Made by a program: the position numbers and the translations under genes
Notes under the pieces: model-generated
What the model saw: the letters and a program-made list of their open reading frames with translations, nothing else
Told to the model about the DNA's origin: nothing
Databases searched by the model: none
Shown: piece by piece, positions 9,301 to 18,365 of the stretch
Layout: the number at the start of each line of letters is the position of its first letter
Numbering within the stretch: position 1 is the stretch's first letter
Assembly: GCA_024372495.1 (NCBI GenBank)
Contig: CP099977.1
Span: 3,038,001 to 3,102,000 of the forward strand
Length of the DNA: 64,000 nucleotides
From: Pseudarthrobacter sp. Fe7
GTDB lineage: Bacteria > Actinomycetota > Actinomycetes > Actinomycetales > Micrococcaceae
Reading direction: 5' to 3'

Positions 9301-9696
9301 TTACTTGGTCGGGGCGTCTTCCGTTGAAGCGTTGTCCTTGCCGAAGCGGCGGAGCATGGCTGCCATGCTCCGCACGGATGCAGGGTCTTCCTGCCAGGGT
9401 TTGCCGCCCCGTGAGCAGGCATGGAAGCCGGTGACAGCTGATTCTTTGGCCGCCTCTGCTAGCTCGGCCCACGCCGCTTTCAGTCCGCCACCTGCTCAGG
9501 GCTCAAGAGCTCCTGTTCCTCGGACGCGGCCGCCACCACCCGGGCGGACTCGCCAGTACCAGTTGTCGTCCTGCGCCGACTGAACCGGCTCCACGGGCCC
9601 ATAAGATTCCTCCCCAAATACAGTCCCGCCAGGAGCAATAACTTCCCCAAGTTTCGCTGCGATTGGCGGGACACTTCCACCGTACCAACACACCAA
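9301..9696 (-). pseudogene. Hypothetical protein, multiply frame-broken
   Basis: Three overlapping frames together read like one protein. The parts are YGGSVPPIAAKLGEVIAPGG and GTVFGEESYGPVEPVQSAQD from about 9690, then RVVAAASEEQELLSPEQVAD near 9500, then LKAAWAELAEAAKESAVTGF ending in EDAPTK at a TAA (9301-9303). At least two indels separate them. I do not recognise the family. It may be decayed or carry sequence errors. Confidence 0.4.
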
Positions 9697-9980
9697 GCAG
9701 TGACCGAGGCAAGGCAGAAGGGGCCTGCAAGCGGTGGGAATGCGGCCCTCTGGCCTGAGGTGTAAACATCCTGCTGGTTACGCCTTCGACCATCCCACAG
9801 AAAGGGGGGCGTCAAGGGGGTTTTGGCCTCGCCGTCACCGGCCTACTGGGGGGAGTGGCCGGTGACGGGGGCAGTTCAAGTTTACCGCCGCGAGGCCTGG
9901 TTTACGCTGCGCTGCAGCGAGTTGACGGTGTCAGCTGGCGCCGGCCCGCAGTAAACCATACGTGAGAGAGGCAATAGAGC

Positions 9981-10169
9981 ATGAGCACTTGTACTGCCTT
10001 GATCATCCCCGCAGACCTGGCCGAACCGGCCCGCGTCGAAACCATCGATACGGGTTTGGATTACCTGCGAACCCTTGTGATCGAAGCGAACTATGCTGAC
10101 ACTCTCGGGGCTTCGATCGTGGGTTCGCGTTTACCGAGCTTCTGGGTTTCAAGCTGCTGCCGAGGTTGA
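9981..10169 (+). CDS. Short DUF3846-like protein, probably truncated
   Basis: The N-terminus (MSTCTALIIPADLAEPARVE, then LDYLRTLV) resembles DUF3846 proteins carried by actinophages and plasmids. The last 15 residues lose the pattern, so the gene probably breaks or ends prematurely after about residue 45. No known function. From 9697 to 9980 there is no gene. Confidence 0.35.
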   Translation: MSTCTALIIPADLAEPARVETIDTGLDYLRTLVIEANYADTLGASIVGSRLPSFWVSSCCRG

Positions 10170-10292
10170 AGAACATCTCAACTTCGGTGGAGATTTTACG
10201 GCTCGCCGACTGCCACTGGCCAGGGTCATCGACATGTCTGGGTTTCAGCTGGGCTACGACGCCTGACGCCTGTGCGAACGGGCGTTCAATCG

Positions 10293-11280
10293 CTACATCC
10301 CGAAGTCCCTGCCGATCTGGGGACGGCCTCGATGCTGCGGTTCGCGTCCCGTTGAGGCAGCGCGAACGGCGTCCAGGGTCTGGCTATCCACGAGCGGGCC
10401 GCCAGGCTTGGCACGGCCCTTCATGGTTTCCAGCATCGGGCCGGCATCCTTGTCGGCCACGCGGTACACGACGTATTCGCTGACGCATCCGTAGTCGGTG
10501 GCGACGGCGGCGGCGTTGGCCGCGCAGATGGACTCCTTGGCATCGGGCGTGGTGAAGAGTGATGCCGGGAAGGACTACGGCACCCAGCGGCCTCCCAGCT
10601 CGGCGTCACGGCCGGTGGCCGGGCCGTTCTCAGCCTCAAGGTAGCCCCGCTCCCAACGCCCCAGGGTGCGGGCCTCACTGACTGCCCGGATGGTCTCGAC
10701 GTCGGCGATCTTCACGTCGTAGCCGGCGGCCTGCAAAGCATCCATCTGCACACGGGCGTCCTTCTCCCCCGACAGTGTGCCGTCAATGATGATGTTGTCT
10801 CCGCGCTCAATGGCGTCCCGGATCGCTTTTTTGGCCAGGATGGAGGATTCGTTGTGGACCAGAGCCGCCAGCTCCCGCACCTCATCAGGCACCAGATAAC
10901 TGTCATAACTGCCATCCGCCTGGGCCGTCAGCAGCAGGCTCGTCTTTGAAGTCATCCGGGTTGATGGAGAGCCATTGCTCCGGGCGCGTCCGGGTCTGGG
11001 CGATCAGCGTATCCTGCGCGGTGGATTTCCCTGCCCCTGGAGGGCCGGCGAGGACAATGGCTTTGCGGTTCCTCAGCACGTCCGGATGCGCTGCGACGAA
11101 GGCCGCAAGAATCTCATTGTGCAGGGCCCGTCGCTCCTGGCGAGGTTGCTGGCGCTTGACGTTGAACCATTCCGGATTCTGGGTTGTCGCGTACCGGGAG
11201 TGGGCGGTCAGTGGTCCGCCGTCAGCGCACAGGTGTTCCAGATGGGCGCGGTGCCCGGCGGCATGGGCGTCAGTAGTCAC
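10293..11280 (-). CDS. Zeta-toxin-family kinase, with a frame break and an in-frame amber codon
   Basis: A P-loop (VLAGPPGAGKSTAQDTLI) is followed by the zeta-family DDFKDELLL segment and DNIIIDGTLSGEKDARVQ. Zeta kinases phosphorylate UDP-GlcNAc or related substrates and poison wall synthesis. Two lesions are present. At 10935-10941 CAGGCTC stands for CAGCTC and splits DDFKDE from LLLTAQ. At 10575-10577 a TAG follows GRWVP, after which the frame continues for about 94 residues (SFPASLFTTPDAKESICAAN and further) to a real stop at 10293. The corrected length is about 328 residues. It lies 14 bp downstream of the HTH gene, consistent with an antitoxin-toxin operon. Confidence 0.65.
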
Positions 11281-11294
11281 GCTCTACAGAGTAG

Positions 11295-11783
11295 TCACGG
11301 GGCATCCGGGGCGTCCTCCGATGCGTCCAGGATGATGTCGTACGCCTCGCCGTCGATCAGCCCCTTGTCGAAGGCCTCCCCCACCTCTTCGAACGTTCCG
11401 GGAGGGTCCGGAGGAAGGATCGCCTTCCATTCCGTGGCCAGCTGTTCCGTGTGATCCGGGCTTTTCACATAGGGCCACGCGGACAGTTGGCGGATCATCT
11501 CGTCACGGTCGATGTCGCCCGCGGCGTAGCGCTCCGCTATTTCGTAGGGGCTGGCTCCGCTGAATCCTTCGGGGATTGCCTTAACCCCCTTGGATTCAGC
11601 CTTCGTCAGCGCCTGGCTGATCGCGGACTGTGTGATGTGCAGAGCGCGTGCTATCTCGCGCTGACCCAATCCCTGCTGTACTGCTTCCCGCAAGGCCCGT
11701 ATGTAGTCCAGGCGGCCCAGGTCCTCACGGGCCAGCGCGCGCCGCGCCTGATCAATTGCATGATCGGGGCTGGTAATCGTCAT
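11295..11783 (-). CDS. HTH protein, probable antitoxin/repressor of the zeta-toxin pair
   Basis: From ATG 11783 (MTITSPDHAIDQARRAL) the protein has 162 residues. A sigma-like or XRE-like helix-turn-helix occupies roughly residues 28-55 (VQQGLGQREIARALHITQSA). A C-terminal acidic helical part (FEEVGEAFDKGLIDGEAYDI) could be the toxin-binding segment. An AGGAGG lies 6 bp before the start. The frame is open further upstream to 11912, but the ribosome binding site supports 11783. The layout fits PezA/zeta-like toxin-antitoxin operons, and the assignment rests mainly on position. Confidence 0.6.
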   Translation of the reverse strand: MTITSPDHAIDQARRALAREDLGRLDYIRALREAVQQGLGQREIARALHITQSAISQALTKAESKGVKAIPEGFSGASPYEIAERYAAGDIDRDEMIRQLSAWPYVKSPDHTEQLATEWKAILPPDPPGTFEEVGEAFDKGLIDGEAYDIILDASEDAPDAP

Positions 11784-11785
11784 AT

Positions 11786-11812
11786 CCGAACCTCCTATAT
11801 TAGTAAGCTTAT
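11786..11812 (-). promoter_or_regulatory. Ribosome binding site and small palindrome before the antitoxin gene
   Basis: On the minus strand an AT-rich stretch with the palindrome TAAGCTTA (11804-11811) and TAATAT precedes AGGAGG and the ATG at 11783. This is a candidate autoregulatory operator of the HTH protein. It is supported by position and symmetry only. Confidence 0.3.
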
Positions 11813-11996
11813 CAGCCCTGTTCGTGGCCTGTTCAGGAGCCCATACCGGCCGGCTTCCATGGCGTCCTGGATAACCCTCCAATACGGCACGTAGGGCGTG
11901 AACATCCGCCACGGAGAGGCTTCGGCGAGGTCACCTATCCATCCCTCTGCGGACATCGTTATAGCGGGGAATCAGCGGGTCATCTAGCATGGCCAC

Positions 11997-12338
11997 ATGG
12001 GCGAGATGCAAGCCGGGCGGGGCCGGGGATCCAGATCAGGCCTCTCGCGTTGGGTGGTTGTATCCACGGTCGTTCTCGGTGCAGTCGCTTCCGTCATTGG
12101 GTTTGTGCTTTTCCTTCTGCCCAACGGATCAGCCCGTTACGGCTGGTTCGCTTATGCGCCGCTAAGCAATACGACCTTCCTTCCGGCAGGCGTATGGCTG
12201 ACGCCACAGGATCAGGCCGGGGCCGTGTTGCTCATTATTGGGTTGGCGTTGCTCGCATTCGGTGCCGGATGGGCGCTCGGTCGACGCCAGGCCGCAGACC
12301 GGCGACGCTTACGCACTCCGTCCAGTCCGGGCACCTGA
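11997..12338 (+). CDS. Two-TM hypothetical membrane protein (paralogue of 1384-1725)
   Basis: This 113-residue protein has the same architecture and nearly the same sequence as the one at 1384-1725: TM1 (VVLGAVASVIGFVLFLLPNG), the conserved loop RYGWFAYAPLSNTTFLPAGV, then TM2 (GAVLLIIGLALLAFGAGWAL). Differences are conservative, so both copies seem to have been under selection. It is followed directly by repeat copy 2 (12350-12416). Function unknown. Confidence 0.7.
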   Translation: MGEMQAGRGRGSRSGLSRWVVVSTVVLGAVASVIGFVLFLLPNGSARYGWFAYAPLSNTTFLPAGVWLTPQDQAGAVLLIIGLALLAFGAGWALGRRQAADRRRLRTPSSPGT

Positions 12339-12349
12339 CATGTGGTGAA

Positions 12350-12416
12350 GGATCCTTCAGCGTGCGGGGGCTGTGGTCCGGGAGCAGGGCTGGGCCGCCC
12401 ATGATCCCACCCGAAT
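12350..12416 (+). repeat. Dispersed repeat, copy 2 (partner at 866-930)
   Basis: Closely matches 866-930 and starts 12 bp after the two-TM gene. It may be the original 3' flank of that gene. Shared blocks include GGATCC, TCAGCGTGC, and GGGCTGGGCCGCCCATGATC. Confidence 0.7.
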
Positions 12417-12461
12417 TGTCCCCGCCGTTGGCGACCGTCACTGTGATGATCGCAGGCAGCG

Positions 12462-12777
12462 TCAACGACCGGGTGACAGGTATATCCGCGGACGAGCGGG
12501 CGGACCTGGCCAGTGCGTAGCAACCCAGGCCAGTGGCACCAGGCCCAGGAGCCCCACCCACTCAACTGGGACTGGTGTGAGCGCCCAGGCAGCCGCGGCC
12601 GCCGCCACTGCCAGTATTCCGATACCCAGGTATTGGCCTACCCAGATCTTCCAGAGTCCAGGCACTGCACACGCCTTCGCCGACAGGAACAGGACGCAAA
12701 GCACCAGCAGGTCATCCAGGTTGGTCGCAGCAAAGGCCGCCTGCCGCAGTGAGCACGATACCGGTCAGATCTTCCAT
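12462..12777 (-). pseudogene. Truncated cadD-like cadmium resistance transporter
   Basis: The start MEDLTGIVLTAA, followed after one extra G (near 12735) by AFAATNLDDLLVLCVLF and IWVGQYLGIGILAVAAAAAA, then VEWVGLLGLVPLAW, matches the N-terminal half of CadD-type heavy-metal transporters. Such proteins normally run to about 200 residues. This one stops after about 104 with an unrelated tail, at the border of the repeat at 12350-12416, so it was probably truncated by recombination there. Not expected to be functional. Confidence 0.6.
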
Positions 12778-12889
12778 CGCCCACGACACTACCGAGTTGC
12801 CCTTCAGCACAATTAAACCTGCCATCATTGACTTTTCAGGGTCGTCAGGATTCTGGCGTCAGCCGAGTCCCGGGTCAGGAGGATTGTTG

Positions 12890-14287
12890 ATGGTTGATGG
12901 GCAGCACCGCCCCTTCGGCGGGTCATCGGACGGGCGGACAGCGGCGTCTGGTCCGCGGCATATGCGCCCCAAGTCCCGGCGTACTTCCATCATCCTGATC
13001 TCGGCCGGCGCGTGTGTGGTGCTGGTTCTGGCGGGAGTCGTCGCCTTTGTGGGTGGGGCGGCGGTCGTGGTGAACAACAACGTCCACCGCTCCGATGTCC
13101 TGGAGGACCTGACCTCTTTGCCCGAGGCGGTGCCGAAGCTGACTCAGGACACGAACATCCTGGTCATGGGGCTCGATACGCGGGTTGATGAGGAGGGCAA
13201 GTCGCTTCCACCGGAAATGTATGACGCCCTGCACGCCGGGGATGAGAACATCGGCGGTTACAACTCCAACGTCCTCATGCTCATCCACATCCCCGCTGAT
13301 GGTTCCAAGGCCACCGGCATCTCGATTCCCCGCGATGACTACGTTCAAGTCAGCGGCATCCCGGGAAGCGGCCCGTTCAAAGCCAAAATCAAGGAAGCCT
13401 ACGGCTACGGATTCGACACTGAGAAGACCTCGCTGATCAACGCGGGCAAAGCCGATGACGACACGACGTACCAGGCGGCCCGCGACGCCGGACGCAAAGC
13501 CGAGATAGCGACCGTGACCAAATTCCTGGGTGGCGTGCATCTAGACCACTTCATCGAAGTCACGATGGCCGCGTTCTACCAAACAGCCCAGGCCATCGCC
13601 CCCATCACCGTGTGCATCAACAAGGCCACGAAGGACACCTTCTCCGGAGCCAATTTCACGGCCGGCATGCAGCAGATCGACGCGAAACAGGCCATGGCGT
13701 TCGTGCGGCAGCGCCGGGACACATCCGACCCGACCTACCAGTTCTCGGACCTCGACCGTGAACGACGCCAGCAGGCTTTCATCGCCTCGGTCTCCCACCA
13801 GCTCAAGGACGCCGGCACTTTTACTGATATCGGCAAAATGCAGGGCGTCCTGGACGCCGTGAGCAAAAACATCGTCGTGGACGCCGGGCTGAACCTCATC
13901 CAGCTTGCCCAGCAGGCCACCTCCCTGACCGGGGGAAACATTTCTTTCTCGACCCTGCCAATTACCGGGTTCGGCTGGTCCCCGGTGGGCGCGTCCATCA
14001 ACACCGTGGATATCAACCAGGTTCAGGCCACCGTCAAAGAACTCCTCACCCCCGCCCCGCCGGCTCCCGCAACGACCGCGGTGGAGACGACGTCCCCCGC
14101 GCCCCCGGCGCCCGGGCCCGCGGCAACAGCACCCCCGCTGCAGACTCCTCCGCCCCGGAAGCCGGAGCCCAACCACAAGCCACTCCTCCCAGCAACGTCT
14201 ACGCCGATTCCACAGGCGCCCTCCAAGGCGGCGCCATCCCCTGCGTCAAATAGGGTCGCGTCACTCCTTCACAAGGTGCCCCGATGA
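12890..14287 (+). CDS. LytR-CpsA-Psr (LCP) family cell-wall glycopolymer ligase
   Basis: LCP enzymes move undecaprenyl-linked glycopolymers onto peptidoglycan on the outer membrane face. Start ATG 12890 has AGGAGGA at 12877. The N-terminus is cytoplasmic and basic (MRPKSRRTSIILISAG), with one TM helix (CVVLVLAGVVAFVGGAAVV). The LCP domain then shows ILVMGLDTR, NSNVLMLIHIPADG, GISIPRDDYV, FIEVTMAAFYQTAQAI and AMAFVRQRRDTSD with the expected Arg/Asp residues. The last 100 residues are Pro/Ala-rich and probably span the wall. The total is 465 residues. A strong stem-loop follows. Confidence 0.88.
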   Translation: MVDGQHRPFGGSSDGRTAASGPRHMRPKSRRTSIILISAGACVVLVLAGVVAFVGGAAVVVNNNVHRSDVLEDLTSLPEAVPKLTQDTNILVMGLDTRVDEEGKSLPPEMYDALHAGDENIGGYNSNVLMLIHIPADGSKATGISIPRDDYVQVSGIPGSGPFKAKIKEAYGYGFDTEKTSLINAGKADDDTTYQAARDAGRKAEIATVTKFLGGVHLDHFIEVTMAAFYQTAQAIAPITVCINKATKDTFSGANFTAGMQQIDAKQAMAFVRQRRDTSDPTYQFSDLDRERRQQAFIASVSHQLKDAGTFTDIGKMQGVLDAVSKNIVVDAGLNLIQLAQQATSLTGGNISFSTLPITGFGWSPVGASINTVDINQVQATVKELLTPAPPAPATTAVETTSPAPPAPGPAATAPPLQTPPPRKPEPNHKPLLPATSTPIPQAPSKAAPSPASNRVASLLHKVPR

Positions 14288-14389
14288 ACGAAGTGCGTTC
14301 CTGGGGGGCGTATTGTGCTTCGCCCTCGCGGCCCTGTTCCCACGAGATTCTTCCTGCGGTTCGTCTAAACCCTGCCCTTTGGCGCGAGG

Positions 14390-14444
14390 ATTGCGCCGCC
14401 CCCGAAACTGAGGACTAAAGAGACAGGCCCTGGGGCGGCGCAAT
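14390..14444 (+). terminator. Long-loop perfect inverted repeat after the LCP gene
   Basis: The arms ATTGCGCCGCCCC (14390-14402) and GGGGCGGCGCAAT (14432-14444) are perfectly complementary across a 29-nt loop. It could terminate the LCP transcript or act in the leader of the following gene. The rest of 14288-14797 holds no gene. Confidence 0.5.
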
Positions 14445-14797
14445 GAACGCTCCCTTTCATCTGCAAGGACCCTGAAAACCCGTTCCAGTTCCTAGGTTTC
14501 GAGACAGAAAGGGGGTGTAGCGCTTTTGGTACCTTCACCGTTCATTTCAATCGTTCGGGGCCAAACGTGCGTACCGGTGCCGAGGCAGAAAGCACGCCTG
14601 GTCGCCCGCCTACAGATCCAGGTCCGGGCGCAACCAAGCCGGAAGGTTGCGGGCCATGCGTCAAGGACAGAGCGTTTCCGGGTGCCTCCGGCCGGGCGGC
14701 CCCGTCCTCTGTTCATGCGGCCGCAACCCTGCGGCCATCCAGTGGGCGGAAAATGGCCGAGATGGGGAACCACTCTATGACATTGAGGAATTTGACC

Positions 14798-15838
14798 ATG
14801 GACATCAGACCTTCCCGTAAGCCCTTCATGCTCGGCGCTGCGCTCTCCGCGGCAGCCCTCCTGAGCTGCAACGCCATCCCCGCCATCGCCGCCCCGGCGG
14901 AACCCTACACGGTCAAGTCCTTCGCTGCCGTCGGCAGCGAGAGCAAGCCCGATGACATCACCCGGCTTGGCAACAACATCTACGTGGCATTCCAGAACGG
15001 CGTCGGGCCGATGGGCGAGCCCTCCGCCAGCGGCGCAACCGCGAGCACGATCCAGCAGTACTCCCTGGACGGCACGCCAGGCGCGTCCTGGACGATCACG
15101 GGCAAGATCGACGGGCTGCACGCTGACGAGGCCGGCCAAAGGCTGCTGGTGACAACGAACGAGGACGGCAACTCCGCCTTCCACACCGTGACACCGGCCG
15201 CCGGCGACACCGCCGTCAAGGACTACACCTACACCGGACTCACGCACGGCGGAGGCACGGACACTGCCACCATCTACCAGGGCAAGATCTTCATTACCGC
15301 CTCGAACCCGGCCGACACCACCGGACCGGCTGTCTACCAGGCAACGCTGAGCGGCTCGACCGCCGCCCTTGCCCCGGTTTTCACGGACAACGCCACCGCG
15401 GCCGTCGCCAACACCGGCTCGACCGGAACCACGCCCCTCGCACTGACCGACCCTGACTCCGCCACGGTGGTCCCGGCCGAAAGCCCCCGCTTCAAGAACC
15501 AGTTCATGCTCGCTTCCCAGGGCGACCAGCAGCTGATCTTCGCGGACCGGGCCGGAACCCCGCAGCAGTCGCTGCAGGTCCTCAACCTCAACGGCCAGGT
15601 CGACGACACCGCCTTCGCCACTACGTCCCAGCAGACACTCTGGATCACCGACCCGGACCACAACACGGTGCACTCCGTGACCGGACCGTTCGCGGCAGGC
15701 CAAGCCCTCTCAACCGTGACACCCGATACCGCCCCTGACTACCTCGCGAGCCTGGACCTCTCGACCGGATCGCTCACACCGGTCCCGGGCCTGTCCTCGA
15801 TCCACCCCAAGGGCCTGCTCTTCACGAGCGCCCAGTAA
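14798..15838 (+). CDS. Secreted protein with propeller-like repeats, hypothetical
   Basis: GAGGAA (14784-14789) supports the ATG at 14798. The signal peptide (FMLGAALSAAALLSCNAIPA) ends around IAAPA. The mature part of about 315 residues has strand-turn patterns typical of beta-propellers: ITRLGNNIYVAFQNGVG, GLHADEAGQRLLVTTNEDGN, TLWITDPDHNTVHSVTGPFA, DYLASLDLSTGSLTPVPGLS. No catalytic motif is visible. It is probably an exported binding or scaffold protein. A strong terminator follows at once. Confidence 0.65.
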   Translation: MDIRPSRKPFMLGAALSAAALLSCNAIPAIAAPAEPYTVKSFAAVGSESKPDDITRLGNNIYVAFQNGVGPMGEPSASGATASTIQQYSLDGTPGASWTITGKIDGLHADEAGQRLLVTTNEDGNSAFHTVTPAAGDTAVKDYTYTGLTHGGGTDTATIYQGKIFITASNPADTTGPAVYQATLSGSTAALAPVFTDNATAAVANTGSTGTTPLALTDPDSATVVPAESPRFKNQFMLASQGDQQLIFADRAGTPQQSLQVLNLNGQVDDTAFATTSQQTLWITDPDHNTVHSVTGPFAAGQALSTVTPDTAPDYLASLDLSTGSLTPVPGLSSIHPKGLLFTSAQ

Positions 15839-15860
15839 GGACGCCTCCGCAGACGAACCC

Positions 15861-15890
15861 GCGCGGCACCTTCCTCGGGAGGTGCCGCGC
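15861..15890 (+). terminator. Strong stem-loop terminator
   Basis: GCGCGGCACCT (15861-15871) pairs perfectly with AGGTGCCGCGC (15880-15890) and is followed by TTTCGTT. It lies 22 bp after the secreted protein gene. Confidence 0.8.
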
Positions 15891-16011
15891 TTTCGTTCCG
15901 GGGCCGGCGCCAGACCCAGCAGCGGCATCCGCCGCACGGTCATCGGGCGCCTGTACAGCGAGAGCAAGACGCGGTGCAGCGGTGCCGAGGATCCGACGCG
16001 ATATTCCGGCC

Positions 16012-16701
16012 CTACTTGGCTTCAATGAGAAGGAACGGTAATTCCGCGAGGCTTTGGATTGTCCCCTCGCGTGTGGTGCCTTTGCGGTTGAGATGGACGG
16101 CTTGCAGTCCAGCGTTCCGGGCTCCCTCGACATCGACCCGGTAGTTGTCTCCGACGTACAGGGTCTCGGCCGGCGATACGTTCATGCTGCGGCAGGGCTG
16201 CGTGAAAGCCTCCCGTGCCGGCTTGGCGTGGTTTGTCAATTCGGAGCTGAAAATCCGGCCCAGGAGTGGTTCGAGTCCTATTTTGTCGATTTTCGACGTT
16301 TGCTGGTCGTGGTTCCCGTTGGTGACGACGCCCACCGGCATGCCGATGGCCCGGAGGCTCTGCAGAGCAGGTGCTGCGTCTGGAAATGCCATCCAGGCGT
16401 CCTCGTAGTTCTGCAGGTAGGTGCTGAATAACTCGTCCAGTCGGGTGTTCTCGTGGGGGACGGAAAGCCCGGTAAGCGGGAGAAACTGGCGGAGCCGCTC
16501 CCTGCGCTGTTCCTGGAAAGAGAGTTCCTCGGCGAGGAATCGGTTGTAGTTGACTTCCTCGAGGTCAAACCACCACCGTGTCAATCGGTCGGAACGCTCC
16601 GTTCCAAGATGGTGAAGAAACGCGTCCACTCCGGCACGGGCAGATGCCTGATGATCGAAAAGAGTGTTATCCAGATCGAATAGAACGGCTCGAATTTTCA
16701 C
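16012..16701 (-). CDS. HAD-superfamily hydrolase
   Basis: The protein has 229 residues. Motif I is FDLDNTLFDH with the nucleophile Asp and acid/base Asp. Motif II is VVTNGN, and motif IV is YVGDNYRVDVEGARNAG, with a cap domain between I and II (C1 type). The size and the DNTLFDH wording suit the YjjG / phosphoglycolate-phosphatase-like group that dephosphorylates small metabolites. The substrate cannot be told from sequence. It is monocistronic and cytosolic, with start ATG 16701. Confidence 0.82.
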   Translation of the reverse strand: MKIRAVLFDLDNTLFDHQASARAGVDAFLHHLGTERSDRLTRWWFDLEEVNYNRFLAEELSFQEQRRERLRQFLPLTGLSVPHENTRLDELFSTYLQNYEDAWMAFPDAAPALQSLRAIGMPVGVVTNGNHDQQTSKIDKIGLEPLLGRIFSSELTNHAKPAREAFTQPCRSMNVSPAETLYVGDNYRVDVEGARNAGLQAVHLNRKGTTREGTIQSLAELPFLLIEAK

Positions 16702-17010
16702 CCGCCCAGCGTAGCCGCTGCTCGCGGTGCTTCATGATCGAAGAAGGGGATGGAACTCTCTCCACGACGAATCATCCAGGGCAGATCCAACGCACGGAAA
16801 GGGACCGGCTTACGGGCACTACATGTGTGTCGTCCCAGGAATACGAGTGCGGTGTCAGACTTACCCCCGGTCATTACCTAACAGGCCACGGAAAACGCGG
16901 AGTGAGATCTCCTCATTCCGCGGCGACCTGCACCTGACCAGCACAAACATGAGCGTCAGTAGACCGGACCCTTGGTACATTGACACTCACAACTCATATT
17001 TGGGGGAATC

Positions 17011-17856
17011 ATGAATAATCGTTTTAGGTCCGCTGCCGCACTGGCAGGGATCCTCACCGTCGTCCCGCTCATCTTCGCCCTTTCCGGGTGCTCAGCCGGA
17101 AGCCCAACGGCGGCTGCTGCCCCATCCCCTGCCGCATCCAATGCCCCTGCCAGTGCCGCTCCGACATCCAAATCGGTCGACCTTCCGGCCACGCTGAAGC
17201 TGGAGCCCTTCATGACGAATGCCCCAGCTGATCCGCAGCAGCACCAGCTCTATCTTGCTCAGATGTATGCGCGAGCCATGTCCGAGACTCAGTACGGGCT
17301 CTCAGGCCGATATGCCCAGGCCGGATCGCCAACCCAGGCGGTCTCCATTCTTTTCGACAATGTCTTCAGTCAGGCCCTGAAAGACAGAATCAGCATCTCC
17401 CACGAAGGCTTCGATAATCCGGCGGCCGCCGCAGCTGACCCCTCCCAGATCACTTTCCCGTTCATCTCCGTCAAGGAGGACGCAGCAACCACTTTCGACA
17501 AACGCTGCGTGGCCGAGAAATCCCCCTACTGCTCCCTCACCAACAGCAATAATTCAAACGCTAGCTTGGACGTGGACTACATGGATCAGGCCACTGTTGA
17601 CCAATCGCAGCCCGACCGGGTGAAGTTCCAGTGGCACGCTTACATTCCTCTGCAGGAGAAAGCCACCGGCGCCGAAGCCTACGGAGAAATGACGGTCGGT
17701 ATCAATGTCTCTTTCGTCCCCAACCCAGACAAAGCCTCACCAATTCACTACCTGATCGACACAGTCCACAACGACACCGGGACCGGAGCTGAGGTGCATC
17801 CGTTGGAAGGAAAAGCTAAGTTCTGGAGCGCTATCGCAGGAAAGACAATCGACTGA
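17011..17856 (+). CDS. Lipoprotein, hypothetical, 281 aa
   Basis: A signal sequence with lipobox FALSGC is followed by an Ala/Pro/Ser linker and a domain of about 220 residues. That domain includes AQMYARAMSETQYGLSGRYA and a Cys pair (KRCVAEKSPYC). Start ATG 17011 follows GGGGGAAT. It is exported and lipid-anchored. No family recognised. 16702-17010 upstream holds no gene. Confidence 0.6.
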   Translation: MNNRFRSAAALAGILTVVPLIFALSGCSAGSPTAAAAPSPAASNAPASAAPTSKSVDLPATLKLEPFMTNAPADPQQHQLYLAQMYARAMSETQYGLSGRYAQAGSPTQAVSILFDNVFSQALKDRISISHEGFDNPAAAAADPSQITFPFISVKEDAATTFDKRCVAEKSPYCSLTNSNNSNASLDVDYMDQATVDQSQPDRVKFQWHAYIPLQEKATGAEAYGEMTVGINVSFVPNPDKASPIHYLIDTVHNDTGTGAEVHPLEGKAKFWSAIAGKTID

Positions 17857-18232
17857 TCCACATTCACGCCAGAGCCCTAGCGACGTCGTAACCGGCCGAC
17901 TTCTGTAGGTGGTTCCGGGCCGGCTGTGCCCGGCGCTGCACGGTTGCGAAAGGATCCGAACGGAGCCAAGTCCGCCCGGTGGATGCAGTGGAGAGCGGCC
18001 GGCTCACCCCCGAACCCTGGCCGTGCACGAGCACCGCACCCGTCGTACCCAGATAGACGTTCAGCGCCGCACCAGCGGCGGCGGAAGCGCGTCCTCCTTG
18101 GACTTGCCGCCTGCGCCGAACGGTAACCCCCGGAGATGCCGAGCGACCGGTTGAGGATCCCCTTGCGGGCTGCGCCATGCGACAAATAGCGCCGTCAGAA
18201 AGCCGCCATTTACCGCCGAAAGTCACATGTCG

Positions 18233-18354
18233 TTTTCATAAGTCGGCTGCACAAGCTCCCGCGGAATTCCGGGGTTGTGCAGACGAGTATGGATATTGGA
18301 ATGTCAGAAGTGCCCTGCACGAGACTGCATTTTGCTCAATAGTCCTCTGCGCCA
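18233..18354 (+). repeat. Iterated AAGTCnnCTGCAC motifs, left of the resolvase
   Basis: Three direct copies (TAAGTCGGCTGCACAA at about 18239, GAAGTGCCCTGCACGA at about 18307, ATAGTCCTCTGCGCC at about 18339) and one inverted copy (TTGTGCAGACGAGT at about 18275) share a core close to AAGTCGTCTGCAC. The same motif recurs to the right of the resolvase. They are candidate recombination sites or terminal repeats. Confidence 0.5.
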
Positions 18355-18365
18355 AGCTGCCGGAA

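Noticed and set aside
11786..11990. An upstream protein fragment on the minus strand (MFTPYVPYWRVIQDAMEAGR)
   Set aside because: It reads like protein for about 30 residues but ends at the antitoxin ribosome binding site with no recognised family. Too short to call.
14492..15703. 403-codon frame on the minus strand opposite the secreted propeller-like gene
   Set aside because: It is Gly/Arg/Val-rich low-complexity sequence typical of antisense frames in high-GC DNA. The plus strand has a ribosome binding site, signal peptide and terminator.
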